Positions 44,351 through 55,000 of a stretch of DNA of 64,000 bases are shown one piece after another. The position numbers were made by a program, and so were the translations under genes. The stretch lies in assembly GCF_003860135.1 (NCBI RefSeq), contig NZ_RQYN01000001.1:1-64000 (forward strand). The letters are read 5' to 3'. The notes under the pieces are model-generated. The model was not told the origin of the DNA. It worked only from the letters and a program-made list of their open reading frames with translations, and did no database searches. Every line of letters begins with the position of its first letter. Position 1 is the stretch's first letter. The DNA is from Tannerella forsythia. GTDB taxonomy: Bacteria > Bacteroidota > Bacteroidia > Bacteroidales > Tannerellaceae.

Positions 44351-45455
44351 GACTTTGTTGCAACGGTAGTAAAGACAGTATTTTTCTTTTCTGTGGTTGC
44401 ACTGTACATTAAGATATTTTGTAAGCTTCGGGCACACCTATCCCGATGAATTTGTTCAATACCATACAGTTGAGTTTTATTTCGGTCGTCTGATCCTCAA
44501 GTGTTCGGGCATTTAATTCTCCTCCGAAAATCGTCTTATACCGGAACATCGCCACTTCGTTGAGACTTTGTCGGTGGTAGCCGTTTTCCTTTTTCCAACG
44601 CTTCGTGCCGTGTTGGTTTATGACTTCCACGGCTCCATTACCCTGAATCAGATAATCGGGCAAAGGTTTCTTTCTGGTACCCTTTTGTATGACTGCATTT
44701 TTCGGAGGCGGAATGATCTGAAGAATATCGCTTCCCAAAAATTCTCTGAATCCGAACTTATCGTATGCCCCATCTGGGATAAATCGATCAATATGAGAGG
44801 TCTTACCTTTGAGCAGTTTAGCCCCTACGGAGGCATCATCCTCATCGTAGCCGGTTAATTCCCCCCAGAGGATTTCCTGTGTGTCCAAATCCATTCAGAG
44901 CTGAAGCTTTTGCCACGTGCGACGTTTCGAATAGCCCTGTTTACGCACTTTCCATTCGCCTTCCCCATACACTTTCAAGCCCGTAGAATCTATCCCCACC
45001 GATAAATTCTCACCCCTTGCCAACCTGTTCCCGATGTCTACAGGAAGGCTCTTCTGACGACGGCAAAGCGTTGTGTAATCCGGAACCGGCAAATGACTTT
45101 TACCCATCAGCATAAATAAACTTTCAAGAAAACCCGTACTCCGGCGTAGTTTCAGCCCATAATTGATTTTCAACAACAGGCAACACTTCAATGATACTGT
45201 CGCAATAAGTTCGTTCGCCCACTCTCTTACCCTTTTGGGAGGCTTCTTCCCACTCATCGAATACCGAATCATGTAGCCATAATGTGATACGACCACGACG
45301 GCATAAACTTCCATTGTATTCTTTCCAATTCCTTATTTTATAGCTATCTTTGTGCGAGGTTGTTGGTAAGGTACTCATACGTATCTACATTTTTAGTTTG
45401 CAAATACAAAAATAGACCAATAACCCTTACTTTTAAATACCGTTGCAACAAAGTC
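44351..45455 (-). mobile_element. decayed IS5-like insertion sequence
   Basis: A 1105-bp element bounded by perfect 18-bp inverted repeats, gactttgttgcaacggta at 44351-44368 and its complement at 45438-45455. It carries one broken transposase on the minus strand. I see no target duplication at the ends. A shared word gggttattggt occurs just outside the left end (about 44327-44340) and, inverted, just inside the right end, so the edges may have been rearranged. It borders the CRISPR locus. Confidence 0.88.
44409..45378 (-). pseudogene. IS5-family DDE transposase, frameshifted and with an internal stop
   Basis: Three pieces make up one transposase. The N-terminal part starts at 45378 (MSTLPTTSHKDSYKIRNWKE); a frameshift near 45190 moves it into the frame CCLLLKINYGLKLR. 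A TGA at 44895-44897 stops that frame, directly followed in the same frame by ATG GAT TTG. DDE features remain: GIDSTGLKVYG (first Asp), RFIPDGAYDKFGF (second Asp) and HRQSLNEVAMFRYK. Frame repair at two places would be needed, so it is inactive unless both were suppressed. Confidence 0.87.
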
Positions 45456-45529
45456 GTTTTCAACTCTGGATTCGCATTATTTACATAATGCTACTTATTT
45501 GCCGGTTAATGATGTAGGGACTTTAGAAG

Positions 45530-45559
45530 AAAAAAAGGACGAGGCAAATGCCCCATCCT
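45530..45559 (-). terminator. tracrRNA intrinsic terminator
   Basis: aggatggggca pairs with tgcctcgtcct (two G-U pairs), followed by seven Ts on the minus strand. Confidence 0.88.
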
Positions 45560-45608
45560 AAATGTTTTCACAACGGAATAATCCTTATTGTGATTTGCTT
45601 CAAATTAG
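45530..45608 (-). ncRNA. predicted tracrRNA
   Basis: On the minus strand actaatttgaagcaaatcaca (45589-45609, one base missing relative to the repeat) is complementary to the 5' part of the crRNA-sense repeat, giving about 13+9 bp with one bulge. Then follow a small nexus-like hairpin ggattattcc (45575-45584) and a strong terminator hairpin with an 11-bp stem and a T7 tract (45530-45559). The TATCTTTG -7 box at 45614-45621 puts the 5' end near 45607, for an RNA of about 78 nt. Confidence 0.85.
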
Positions 45609-45613
45609 TGAGA

Positions 45614-45621
45614 CAAAGATA
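45614..45621 (-). promoter_or_regulatory. tracrRNA -7 box
   Basis: TATCTTTG on the minus strand, identical to the box found in every CRISPR repeat. No clear -33 TTTG is seen; the upstream stretch is very A/T rich. Confidence 0.65.
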
Positions 45622-45643
45622 CGAAATAATTTTTATTATAATG

Positions 45644-45673
45644 TTTGTTTATGAGAGAAAATTAATATATTTG
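45644..45673 (+). promoter_or_regulatory. cas9 operon promoter
   Basis: TTTG at 45644-45647, 18 bp, then TATATTTG at 45666-45673. Transcription would start near 45680, 20 nt before the cas9 ATG. It is divergent from, and close to, the tracrRNA promoter. Confidence 0.75.
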
Positions 45674-45699
45674 GGGTGTTTTAACAAAATAAGTTAAAT

Positions 45700-48600
45700 A
45701 TGAAAAGGATATTAGGATTAGATTTAGGGACTAATAGTATCGGTTGGGCATTGGTAGACGAGGCGGAAAATAAAGACGAAAGGTCGTCAATTGTTAAGCT
45801 TGGTGTGAGAGTAAATCCTTTAACAGTAGATGAATTGACTAATTTCGAGAAAGGAAAAAGCATTACGACGAATGCGGATAGAACATTCAAGAGAGGCATG
45901 CGGCGTAATCTACAACGCTACAAACTTCGTCGTGAAACTTTAATGGAAGTGTTGAAAGAACACAAATTGATAACAGAGGATACTATACTTTCGGAAAATG
46001 GTAACCGAACAACATTTGAGACATACCGATTAAGGGCAAAGGCGGCAACAGAGAAAATCTCGTTGGAGGAGTTTGCGCGAGTATTGCTGATGATTAACAA
46101 AAAACGTGGTTATAAAAGTAGTCGCAAAGCAAAGGGAACGGAAGAAGGTACGTTGATTGACGGTATGGATATAGCTCGTGAACTTTATAATAACAACCTT
46201 ACGCCTGGTGGGTTATGCTTGCAACTTCTTGATGCAGGTAAGAAATTCTTGCCCGATTTTTATCGCTCTGATTTGCAGAATGAACTTGATAGAATTTGGG
46301 AAAAACAAAAAGAATATTATCCGGAGATTCTTACTGATGTATTAAGAGAAGAGTTGAGAGGGAAAAAGCGTGATGCTGTTTGGGCTATTTGTTACAAATA
46401 TTTCGTATGGAAAGAATCCTATACAGAATGGAACAACGAGGAAGGCAAAACCGAACAACTGGAAAGAGAACATAAGCTGGAAGGTATTTATAGTAAACGG
46501 AAAAGGGATGAAGCGAAAAGAGAGAATCTGCAATGGCGGGTAAATGGTTTGAAGGAAAAATTGTCGTTGGAACAATTGGTTGTTGTTTTGCAAGAAATGA
46601 ATACCCAAATCAATAATTCAAGCGGTTATCTTGGCGCAATCAGTGATAGGAGTAAGGAGTTGTACTTTAATAAACAGACTGTTGGGCAGTATCAAATGGA
46701 AATGCTGGATAAGAATCCCAATGTGAGTTTGCGAAATATGGTGTTCTATCGCCAGGATTATTTGGATGAGTTTAATACGCTTTGGGAAAAACAAACTGTA
46801 TATCATAAAGAACTGACAGAGGAGCTGAAAAAAGAAATCCGTGATATTATCATTTTTTATCAGCGTAGATTGAAGAGTCAGAAAGGATTAATCGGTTTTT
46901 GCGAGTTTGAAAGCCGGCAGATAGAGGTAGAGATAGATGGCAAGAAAAAGATTAAAACTATAGGCAGTAGGGTGATCCCCCGTTCTTCTCCCTTGTTTCA
47001 GGAGTTTAAAATATGGCAGATATTAAACAATATCGAAATAACAGTTGTCGGGAAGAAGAGCAAACGGAGAAAACTGAAAGGCAATTCTCCTGCTCTTTTT
47101 GACAAGCTTGACGACACCGAACAATTGGAACTGAGAGGCAGGCGTAATTTGTATCAAGAAGAAAAAGAATTGCTTGCCCAAGAACTCTTTGTTCGTGATA
47201 AGATGACGAAGTCGGATGTTTTGAAATTATTATTTGATAATCCACAAGAATTGGATTTAAATTTTAAAACGATTGATGGCAACAAGACTGGGTATGCGTT
47301 GTTTCAGGCGTACAGCAAAATGATTGAGATGTCCGGGCATGAACCAATTGACTTCAAACAATCGGCTGAGAAGATTATTGAGCATGTAAAAACGGTTTTT
47401 GCTTTTCTTAATTGGAATACGGACATTCTATGTTTTAACTCGAAGGAGGAATTAGACAGTCAATCTTATTACAAACTCTGGCATTTATTGTATTCTTTTG
47501 AGGGGGACAATACGACAACAGGAAACGGTCGGTTGGTTCAAAAGATGACAGAACTGTATGGCTTTGAGAAAGCATACGCCACTATATTGGCAAATGTTAC
47601 TTTTCAAGATGATTATGGCAGTCTGAGCGCAAAGGCTATTCATAAGATTCTGCCTCATTTAAAAGAAGGTAATCAGTATGATGTGGCTTGTGCGTATGCC
47701 GGATACAGGCATTCAAAATCGTCCTTAACCAAGGAAGAAATAGTAAACAAGGAGTTGAAAGACAGGCTTATGCTTCTTCCCAAGAATAGCTTGCGCAATC
47801 CTGTGGTGGAAAAGATTCTGAACCAGATGGTAAACGTAATCAATACCATTATAGACACTTATGGTAAACCGGATGAGATACGTGTAGAACTTGCCCGTGA
47901 GTTGAAGAAGAATGCCAAAGAGCGTGAAGAGCTGACTAAAGCCATTTCACAAACTACCAAAGCGCATGAGGAATATAAGGCACTTTTACAGAAAGAGTTT
48001 GGTTTGACAAATGTAAGCCGTACTGATATTCTGCGTTATAAGCTTTACAAAGAGTTAGAATCGTGTGGGTATAAAACTCTTTATTCCAATACGTATATTC
48101 CGAGAGAAAAACTGTTTAGTAAAGAATTTGATATTGAACATATCATTCCACAAGCACGGCTTTTCGATGATAGCTTTTCAAATAAAACACTTGAAGCTCG
48201 TAGTGTAAATATTGAAAAAGGGAATAAAACAGCGTATGATTTTGTCAAAGAAAAATATGGTGAAAGCGGATCCGACAATAGTTTAGAACATTATTTAAAT
48301 AATATCGAAGATTTGTTTAAGTGGGGGAAAATATCAAGGAGCAAATACAACAAGCTGAAAATGAATGAGCAGGATATTCCTGACGGTTTTATTGAACGTG
48401 ACCTGCGTAATACGCAATATATTGCGAAAAAGGCTCTGTCTATGTTGAATGAAATTTCTCGTCGTGTGGTTGCTACAAGTGGTTCGGTAACTGACAAGTT
48501 GCGTGAGGATTGGCAGTTGGTTGATTTGATGAAAGAATTGAACTGGGAAAAATATAAGGCATTAGGATTGGTTGAATATTTTGAAGATAGAGACGGAAAG

Positions 48601-50022
48601 CAAATAGGTAGAATCAAGGATTGGACGAAACGGAATGATCATCGTCATCATGCGATGGATGCGTTGACAGTAGCATTTACAAAGGATGTATTCATCCAGT
48701 ATTTTAATAACAAAAATGCTAGTCTGAATCCTAACACAAATGAGTATGCAATAAAGAACAAATATTTTCAAAATGGTAGGGCGATTCCGCCTATGCCCTT
48801 GGGTGAGTTTCGTGCGGAAGCTAAAAAGCACTTGGAAAATACTTTGATTTCGATTAAAGCGAAGAATAAGGTCATTACGGATAATGTTAACAAGACGAAG
48901 AAAAGGGGGGGGGTACACAAAAAAGTACAACAGACACCACGTGGGCAGTTGCATCAGGAAACAATCTATGGCAGTGGCAAACAATATTTGGCAAGGGAAG
49001 AAAAGGTGAATGTTTTGTTTGATATCGGGAAAATTATGACTGTGAGCAAACCTGCTTATAGAGATGCATTGTTGAAACGTTTACATGAAAATGGTAATGA
49101 TCCGAAGAAAGCGTTTACTGGAAAGAATTCACCGGATAAACAGCCCATTTGGTTGGATAAGGAACAAACCAAGAAAGTGCCTGAAAGAGTGAAAACTGTA
49201 ACACTTGAAGCGATTTATACTATACGTAAAGATATTATACCTAAGGGCTCCTCTTCTTATTTGAAAGTTGATGAGGTGATAGATGGAGGTGTACGGAAAA
49301 TACTAACTGACAGATTAAATGAATATGGCAATGATGCAAAAAAAGCATTCTCCAACCTTGATGAGAATCCTATTTGGCTGAATAAAGAGAAAGGTATATC
49401 CATTAAGCGAGTTACGATTTCAGGAATCAGTAATGCGCAGTCATTGCATGTGAAAAAGGATAAGGATGGCAAACCTATATTGGATGAGAATGGTAGAAAT
49501 ATTCCTGTTGATTTTGTTAAGACAGGGAATAATCACCATGTGGCAGTTTATCGTAAGCCAGTTATAAAAAGAGGGCAATGGGCGGTTGATGAGGCTGGCA
49601 ATCCCAAGTATGAATTGGAGGAGGTTGTGGTTAGCTTCTTTGAAGCAGTCACAAGGGCCAATCTTGGTCAACCGATTATTGACAATGATTATAAAACGAG
49701 TGAAGGTTGGCAATTCCTTTTCAGTATGAAACAAAACGAGTATTTTGTTTTTCCAAATGAAAAGACTGGATTTAATCCGAAAGAAATTGATTTGATGGAT
49801 GCAGAGAATTATGGGTTGGTAAGTCCTAATTTGTTTAGGGTGCAGAAATTCTCTCATAAGAATTATGTTTTTAGACACCATTTAGAAACTACGATTAAGG
49901 ATACAAGTTCTATTCTGAGAGGTATTACATGGATAGATTTTCGTAGTTCAAAAGGCTTGGACGCTATTGTTAAAGTTCGTGTTAATCACATCGGCCAAAT
50001 AGTGTCGGTAGGAGAATACTAA
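45700..50022 (+). CDS. cas9: CRISPR-associated endonuclease Cas9, type II-C (large Bacteroides form)
   Basis: A 1440-residue Cas9. RuvC-I is at the N-terminus (RILGLDLGTNSIGWALVDE, D8), followed by an Arg-rich bridge helix (FKRGMRRNLQRYKLRRE). RuvC-II has E730 in IRVELARE, HNH has D811-I-E-H814, and RuvC-III has H984 and D987 in HRHHAMD. All catalytic residues are present. It is larger than most II-C proteins but similar to Bacteroides forms. The C-terminal region contains an internal duplication (about residues 1121-1168 and 1199-1245) and a G9 tract at 48905-48913. Base composition is far more AT-rich than the flanks. Confidence 0.97.
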   Translation: MKRILGLDLGTNSIGWALVDEAENKDERSSIVKLGVRVNPLTVDELTNFEKGKSITTNADRTFKRGMRRNLQRYKLRRETLMEVLKEHKLITEDTILSENGNRTTFETYRLRAKAATEKISLEEFARVLLMINKKRGYKSSRKAKGTEEGTLIDGMDIARELYNNNLTPGGLCLQLLDAGKKFLPDFYRSDLQNELDRIWEKQKEYYPEILTDVLREELRGKKRDAVWAICYKYFVWKESYTEWNNEEGKTEQLEREHKLEGIYSKRKRDEAKRENLQWRVNGLKEKLSLEQLVVVLQEMNTQINNSSGYLGAISDRSKELYFNKQTVGQYQMEMLDKNPNVSLRNMVFYRQDYLDEFNTLWEKQTVYHKELTEELKKEIRDIIIFYQRRLKSQKGLIGFCEFESRQIEVEIDGKKKIKTIGSRVIPRSSPLFQEFKIWQILNNIEITVVGKKSKRRKLKGNSPALFDKLDDTEQLELRGRRNLYQEEKELLAQELFVRDKMTKSDVLKLLFDNPQELDLNFKTIDGNKTGYALFQAYSKMIEMSGHEPIDFKQSAEKIIEHVKTVFAFLNWNTDILCFNSKEELDSQSYYKLWHLLYSFEGDNTTTGNGRLVQKMTELYGFEKAYATILANVTFQDDYGSLSAKAIHKILPHLKEGNQYDVACAYAGYRHSKSSLTKEEIVNKELKDRLMLLPKNSLRNPVVEKILNQMVNVINTIIDTYGKPDEIRVELARELKKNAKEREELTKAISQTTKAHEEYKALLQKEFGLTNVSRTDILRYKLYKELESCGYKTLYSNTYIPREKLFSKEFDIEHIIPQARLFDDSFSNKTLEARSVNIEKGNKTAYDFVKEKYGESGSDNSLEHYLNNIEDLFKWGKISRSKYNKLKMNEQDIPDGFIERDLRNTQYIAKKALSMLNEISRRVVATSGSVTDKLREDWQLVDLMKELNWEKYKALGLVEYFEDRDGKQIGRIKDWTKRNDHRHHAMDALTVAFTKDVFIQYFNNKNASLNPNTNEYAIKNKYFQNGRAIPPMPLGEFRAEAKKHLENTLISIKAKNKVITDNVNKTKKRGGVHKKVQQTPRGQLHQETIYGSGKQYLAREEKVNVLFDIGKIMTVSKPAYRDALLKRLHENGNDPKKAFTGKNSPDKQPIWLDKEQTKKVPERVKTVTLEAIYTIRKDIIPKGSSSYLKVDEVIDGGVRKILTDRLNEYGNDAKKAFSNLDENPIWLNKEKGISIKRVTISGISNAQSLHVKKDKDGKPILDENGRNIPVDFVKTGNNHHVAVYRKPVIKRGQWAVDEAGNPKYELEEVVVSFFEAVTRANLGQPIIDNDYKTSEGWQFLFSMKQNEYFVFPNEKTGFNPKEIDLMDAENYGLVSPNLFRVQKFSHKNYVFRHHLETTIKDTSSILRGITWIDFRSSKGLDAIVKVRVNHIGQIVSVGEY

Positions 50023-50037
50023 TGTGATAAAAGACTT

Positions 50038-50656
50038 ATGAACAACAATAGTACACCAATTTCCTCTGATTTCTTTCTTTACAAAGACAGTAATGGAGAA
50101 GTGAAAGTCGAAATCTATATCTTTAAGGAAAGGGTATGGCTGCCGCAGGACCAGATTGCACAATTGTTCGGTGTGCACAGAAGCGTAGTGACTAAACATT
50201 TAAAGAATGTATATAAAAGAGGAGAGTTGTTGAAAGAAAAAAACTTGTGCAATTTTTGCATAAGTTCAATGAATGATTGAAGAATCCACAAACGCTGTTT
50301 TGTAAGGATTATTTCAAAGAATAATTAGTTCGCATTCGTGACATTCGTAGCAGCGAACGACGCCTCTATCAGAAAATAACAGATATTTATTCACAACGCA
50401 GTGCCGACTATGAAGCGGGTAGCGATGTAACCCAAGAAGTTTTTTTGCAAATAAATTGTATTGGGCAATTTCTGGGAAAACGGTAGCTGAAATTATTGTT
50501 TTTCGTGTGGATGATGGTAAGCCTAATATGGGATTGACTACTTGGAGAGTGCATCTCAACGAAGAGGCCGTGCTACAACATAGTGGGGTGAGCCATGAGA
50601 TGGCCAAAGCATTAGTGGAACAGGAATATGACAAATTTTATGTTGAACAATCTTAG
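50038..50656 (+). pseudogene. broken RhuM-family gene inside the cas operon
   Basis: An 80-residue N-terminal piece (VEIYIFKERVWLPQDQIAQL, FGVHRSVVTKHLKN) ends at TGA 50278-50280. After a deletion the family's later part continues with a nonsense TAA at 50323-50325 (KDYFKE*LVRIRDIRSSERR). A frameshift then occurs at a run of seven Ts (50440-50446), followed by LYWAISGKTVAEIIV and KPNMGLTTWRVHLN. At least three lesions are visible. RhuM proteins are of uncertain function and often lie near restriction or defence genes. It sits between cas9 (15 bp) and cas1. Confidence 0.82.
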
Positions 50657-50699
50657 TGTTATGAATTAAATTTTAACAAAACTTAAAAAGAGATGGGCC

Positions 50700-51632
50700 A
50701 TGATTAAGAAAACACTTTATTTTGGGAATCCGGTTTATCTATCGTTACGAAATGCACAGCTGGTCATCAAGCTGCCCGGTGTGGAAAAAGCAACGGCTTT
50801 GCCGGAAACGTTGAAAAAGCAGGCGGAAGTAACGAAGCCTATAGAGGACATTGGAATCGTTGTGTTGGATAACAAGCAGATAACCATTACTTCTAGTGTG
50901 CTGGAGGCTTTGCTTGAGAATAATTGTTCCGTAATCACTTGTGATAGAGGTGGTATGCCAGTCGGATTAATGCTTCCTCTTTATGGAAATACAACGCAGA
51001 ATGAACGTTTTCGTAAACAATTGGATACGTCGCTTCCTTTGAAGAAACAACTCTGGCAGCAAACTATTCAAGCGAAAATCAACAATCAAGCATCTGTACT
51101 TAAAGATTGTATGAACGAGGAAATAAAGTGTATGCGTGTTTGGGCTACCAATGTGCGTAGTGGCGACCCAGACAATTTGGAAGCGCGTGCTGCTGCATAT
51201 TATTGGAAATCTTTATTCGCTGATGTTGATGGTTTCACTCGGGAGCGTGAAGGAATTCCTCCCAACAATCTATTGAACTATGGATATGCCATTCTTCGTG
51301 CGGTGATGGCGCGTGGACTGGTGATAAGCGGACTGCTTCCTACGTTGGGAATCCATCATCACAATCGCTATAATGCTTATTGTTTAGCGGATGATATAAT
51401 GGAACCTTATCGTCCTTATGTGGATGAATTAGTGTTTAGTTTGGCACAAGAATATGGAAAAAATGCGGAGTTGACGAAAGAGGTAAAAGCCCGATTGCTT
51501 ACTGTTCCGACATTGGAAGTGATAATTGGAGGCAAGCGTAGTCCGTTGATGGTTGCGGTGGGCCGAACTACTGCTTCACTTTATAAATGTTTTAGTGGAG
51601 AGCTTCGGAGAATTGCCTATCCTGAACGATAG
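50700..51632 (+). CDS. cas1: CRISPR integrase Cas1, type II
   Basis: A 310-residue Cas1 with an N-terminal beta domain and helical catalytic domain. A metal-binding Glu is E161 in DPDNLEARAAAYYW, the His is in LGIHHHNRYNAYCLADD, and an acidic residue follows in IMEPYRPYVDE. With Cas2 it inserts new spacers at the leader end of the array. It starts 43 bp after the RhuM remnant and is followed 3 bp later by cas2. Confidence 0.95.
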   Translation: MIKKTLYFGNPVYLSLRNAQLVIKLPGVEKATALPETLKKQAEVTKPIEDIGIVVLDNKQITITSSVLEALLENNCSVITCDRGGMPVGLMLPLYGNTTQNERFRKQLDTSLPLKKQLWQQTIQAKINNQASVLKDCMNEEIKCMRVWATNVRSGDPDNLEARAAAYYWKSLFADVDGFTREREGIPPNNLLNYGYAILRAVMARGLVISGLLPTLGIHHHNRYNAYCLADDIMEPYRPYVDELVFSLAQEYGKNAELTKEVKARLLTVPTLEVIIGGKRSPLMVAVGRTTASLYKCFSGELRRIAYPER

Positions 51633-51968
<336 letters not shown>

Positions 51969-51972
51969 AAAA

Positions 51973-52000
51973 CAAAATCTCGCATTAATGCGAGATTTTG
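51973..52000. terminator. perfect 28-bp palindrome, probable bidirectional terminator
   Basis: caaaatctcgcatt is immediately followed by its exact complement. The hairpin has A/T runs at both sides, so it could stop cas2 transcription from the left and array transcription coming from the right. Confidence 0.7.
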
Positions 52001-52077
52001 TACTAGGAACGCCCGTCTTTTTCTTTTTTCTGAAATACTTTTTAATTCATTGAAAAACATTTCGTTATTTAAAATGT
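52001..52077. promoter_or_regulatory. CRISPR leader (cas2-proximal end of the array)
   Basis: 77 bp of AT-rich sequence between the palindrome and the first repeat. It is at the end where repeats are identical, and the diverged repeats are at the far end, so new spacers are likely added here. Confidence 0.6.
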
Positions 52078-55000
52078 GCTGTTTCCAATGGTTCAAAGAT
52101 ACTAATTTGAAAGCAAATCACAACCCGACGCTTTTACTCCTTCTTCTCTAAGGCTGTTTCCAATGGTTCAAAGATACTAATTTGAAAGCAAATCACAACT
52201 GCTTCCTGCGACACCTGATAGGCGTCGTTGCTGTTTCCAATGGTTCAAAGATACTAATTTGAAAGCAAATCACAACTGTTGACATATTCTTTCGTCGATA
52301 CACCTGCTGTTTCCAATGGTTCAAAGATACTAATTTGAAAGCAAATCACAACATCAGTCGAGCTTATCAAGAGCATTAGCTGCTGTTTCCAATGGTTCAA
52401 AGATACTAATTTGAAAGCAAATCACAACAAAAGAACATTGACTTTGCAGCGTATGTAGCTGTTTCCAATGGTTCAAAGATACTAATTTGAAAGCAAATCA
52501 CAACCGTCGAACGCTTGTACACGAAATCCGCCGGCTGTTTCCAATGGTTCAAAGATACTAATTTGAAAGCAAATCACAACCGGCACTTTGTGCATAATTT
52601 CGCGCCACGTGCTGTTTCCAATGGTTCAAAGATACTAATTTGAAAGCAAATCACAACACCCTGTTCGTTTTTACTTCAATCTTAAACGCTGTTTCCAATG
52701 GTTCAAAGATACTAATTTGAAAGCAAATCACAACATGCCTCTGGCAAGTGTAATAAACTCTTCGGCTGTTTCCAATGGTTCAAAGATACTAATTTGAAAG
52801 CAAATCACAACATCATCGATATACACGTGCGCATACACCTGCTGTTTCCAATGGTTCAAAGATACTAATTTGAAAGCAAATCACAACTTGATTTCTCTAC
52901 AGGTTTCTTCTGTAATGCTGTTTCCAATGGTTCAAAGATACTAATTTGAAAGCAAATCACAACCGGTCGGCTTTGCGGCCTGCCTGCGACGTGGCTGTTT
53001 CCAATGGTTCAAAGATACTAATTTGAAAGCAAATCACAACCTCAGTCCGCATATTCATGTATAATAGATGCTGTTTCCAATGGTTCAAAGATACTAATTT
53101 GAAAGCAAATCACAACTATTGCTCTCATTACAATCCGCAAAACGAAGCTGTTTCCAATGGTTCAAAGATACTAATTTGAAAGCAAATCACAACACGTGAC
53201 CATGTGGCCCTCCAGCCGGGGGAGCTGTTTCCAATGGTTCAAAGATACTAATTTGAAAGCAAATCACAACGAAAAGGGGTGTATCCAAAACATGAGAAAG
53301 CTGTTTCCAATGGTTCAAAGATACTAATTTGAAAGCAAATCACAACTCAGGTTTATTTTATCCGCACTGATCGTCGCTGTTTCCAATGGTTCAAAGATAC
53401 TAATTTGAAAGCAAATCACAACTATTTCATATTTCCGGTCTAAATGGGGGCTGTTTCCAATGGTTCAAAGATACTAATTTGAAAGCAAATCACAACATCC
53501 TTCACAGCCGCCTTGATAAACATGCTGCTGTTTCCAATGGTTCAAAGATACTAATTTGAAAGCAAATCACAACTTCTTCGCCGTCGGCGCACGGCAGTCG
53601 CCGGCTGTTTCCAATGGTTCAAAGATACTAATTTGAAAGCAAATCACAACTTCGCCGTACCAGAAGACCGATACCCACGTGCTGTTTCCAATGGTTCAAA
53701 GATACTAATTTGAAAGCAAATCACAACACCGACGGAGTTTCCTATTATTTCCACGAGCTGTTTCCAATGGTTCAAAGATACTAATTTGAAAGCAAATCAC
53801 AACTGTAGCCCCCGAAGAAATCGGTCGCATAGCGCTGTTTCCAATGGTTCAAAGATACTAATTTGAAAGCAAATCACAACTGGATAGTTTTACTATATTT
53901 GTAGCATAAGCTGTTTCCAATGGTTCAAAGATACTAATTTGAAAGCAAATCACAACCACGCTTTTGTCGCGAGCTTGTCTCCGATGCTGTTTCCAATGGT
54001 TCAAAGATACTAATTTGAAAGCAAATCACAACTGACCTCAACTCCATCGCTCGTCGAATGAAGCTGTTTCCAATGGTTCAAAGATACTAATTTGAAAGCA
54101 AATCACAACTGCACGCCTGCGGCATAAGCAGACATTTTTGCTGTTTCCAATGGTTCAAAGATACTAATTTGAAAGCAAATCACAACTTCAGCATCTCGGC
54201 TTCCTTTTCCGTCGTGCTGTTTCCAATGGTTCAAAGATACTAATTTGAAAGCAAATCACAACGGAATGCAGGATGTACTCATCTCGTTCTCAGCTGTTTC
54301 CAATGGTTTAAAGATACTAATTTGAAAGCAAATCACAACAACTCCGGGAAAGACAATTCGGAATGGTATGCTGTTTCCAATGGTTCAAAGATACTAATTT
54401 GAAAGCAAATCACAACCCCTTTTCGATTGCTTCTATACCCAGCCCGGCTGTTTCCAATGGTTCAAAGATACTAATTTGAAAGCAAATCACAACTAGACAC
54501 CTTAGCCGGATAGGGAGTCCGGAGCTGTTTCCAATGGTTCAAAGATACTAATTTGAAAGCAAATCACAACTTAGCTTCCAAAGATAACTGTGCTTTATCG
54601 CTGTTTCCAATGGTTCAAAGATACTAATTTGAAAGCAAATCACAACCGCAAACGTCATGCTCGCGATCGGCTTTTCGCTGTTTCCAATGGTTCAAAGATA
54701 CTAATTTGAAAGCAAATCACAACCTCTGCGCTTGTAGGATCGCAGGCTCTCGCGCTGTTTCCAATGGTTCAAAGATACTAATTTGAAAGCAAATCACAAC
54801 GCCTTCCGGTATCCGGATCGACGGCGATCGGCTGTTTCCAATGGTTCAAAGATACTAATTTGAAAGCAAATCACAACCTTGCTAAATTCAACTGTTTTCC
54901 ACCCTTAGCTGTTTCCAATGGTTTAAAGATACTAATTTGAAAGCAAATCACAACAGCAGTGCTTTATCAAGCCGTTTATACAAGCTGTTTCCAATGGTTC

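Noticed and set aside
44895-45378. Programmed frameshifting in the IS transposase
   Set aside because: A separate in-frame TGA breaks the second half, and no slippery sequence is obvious at the first break; decay is simpler.
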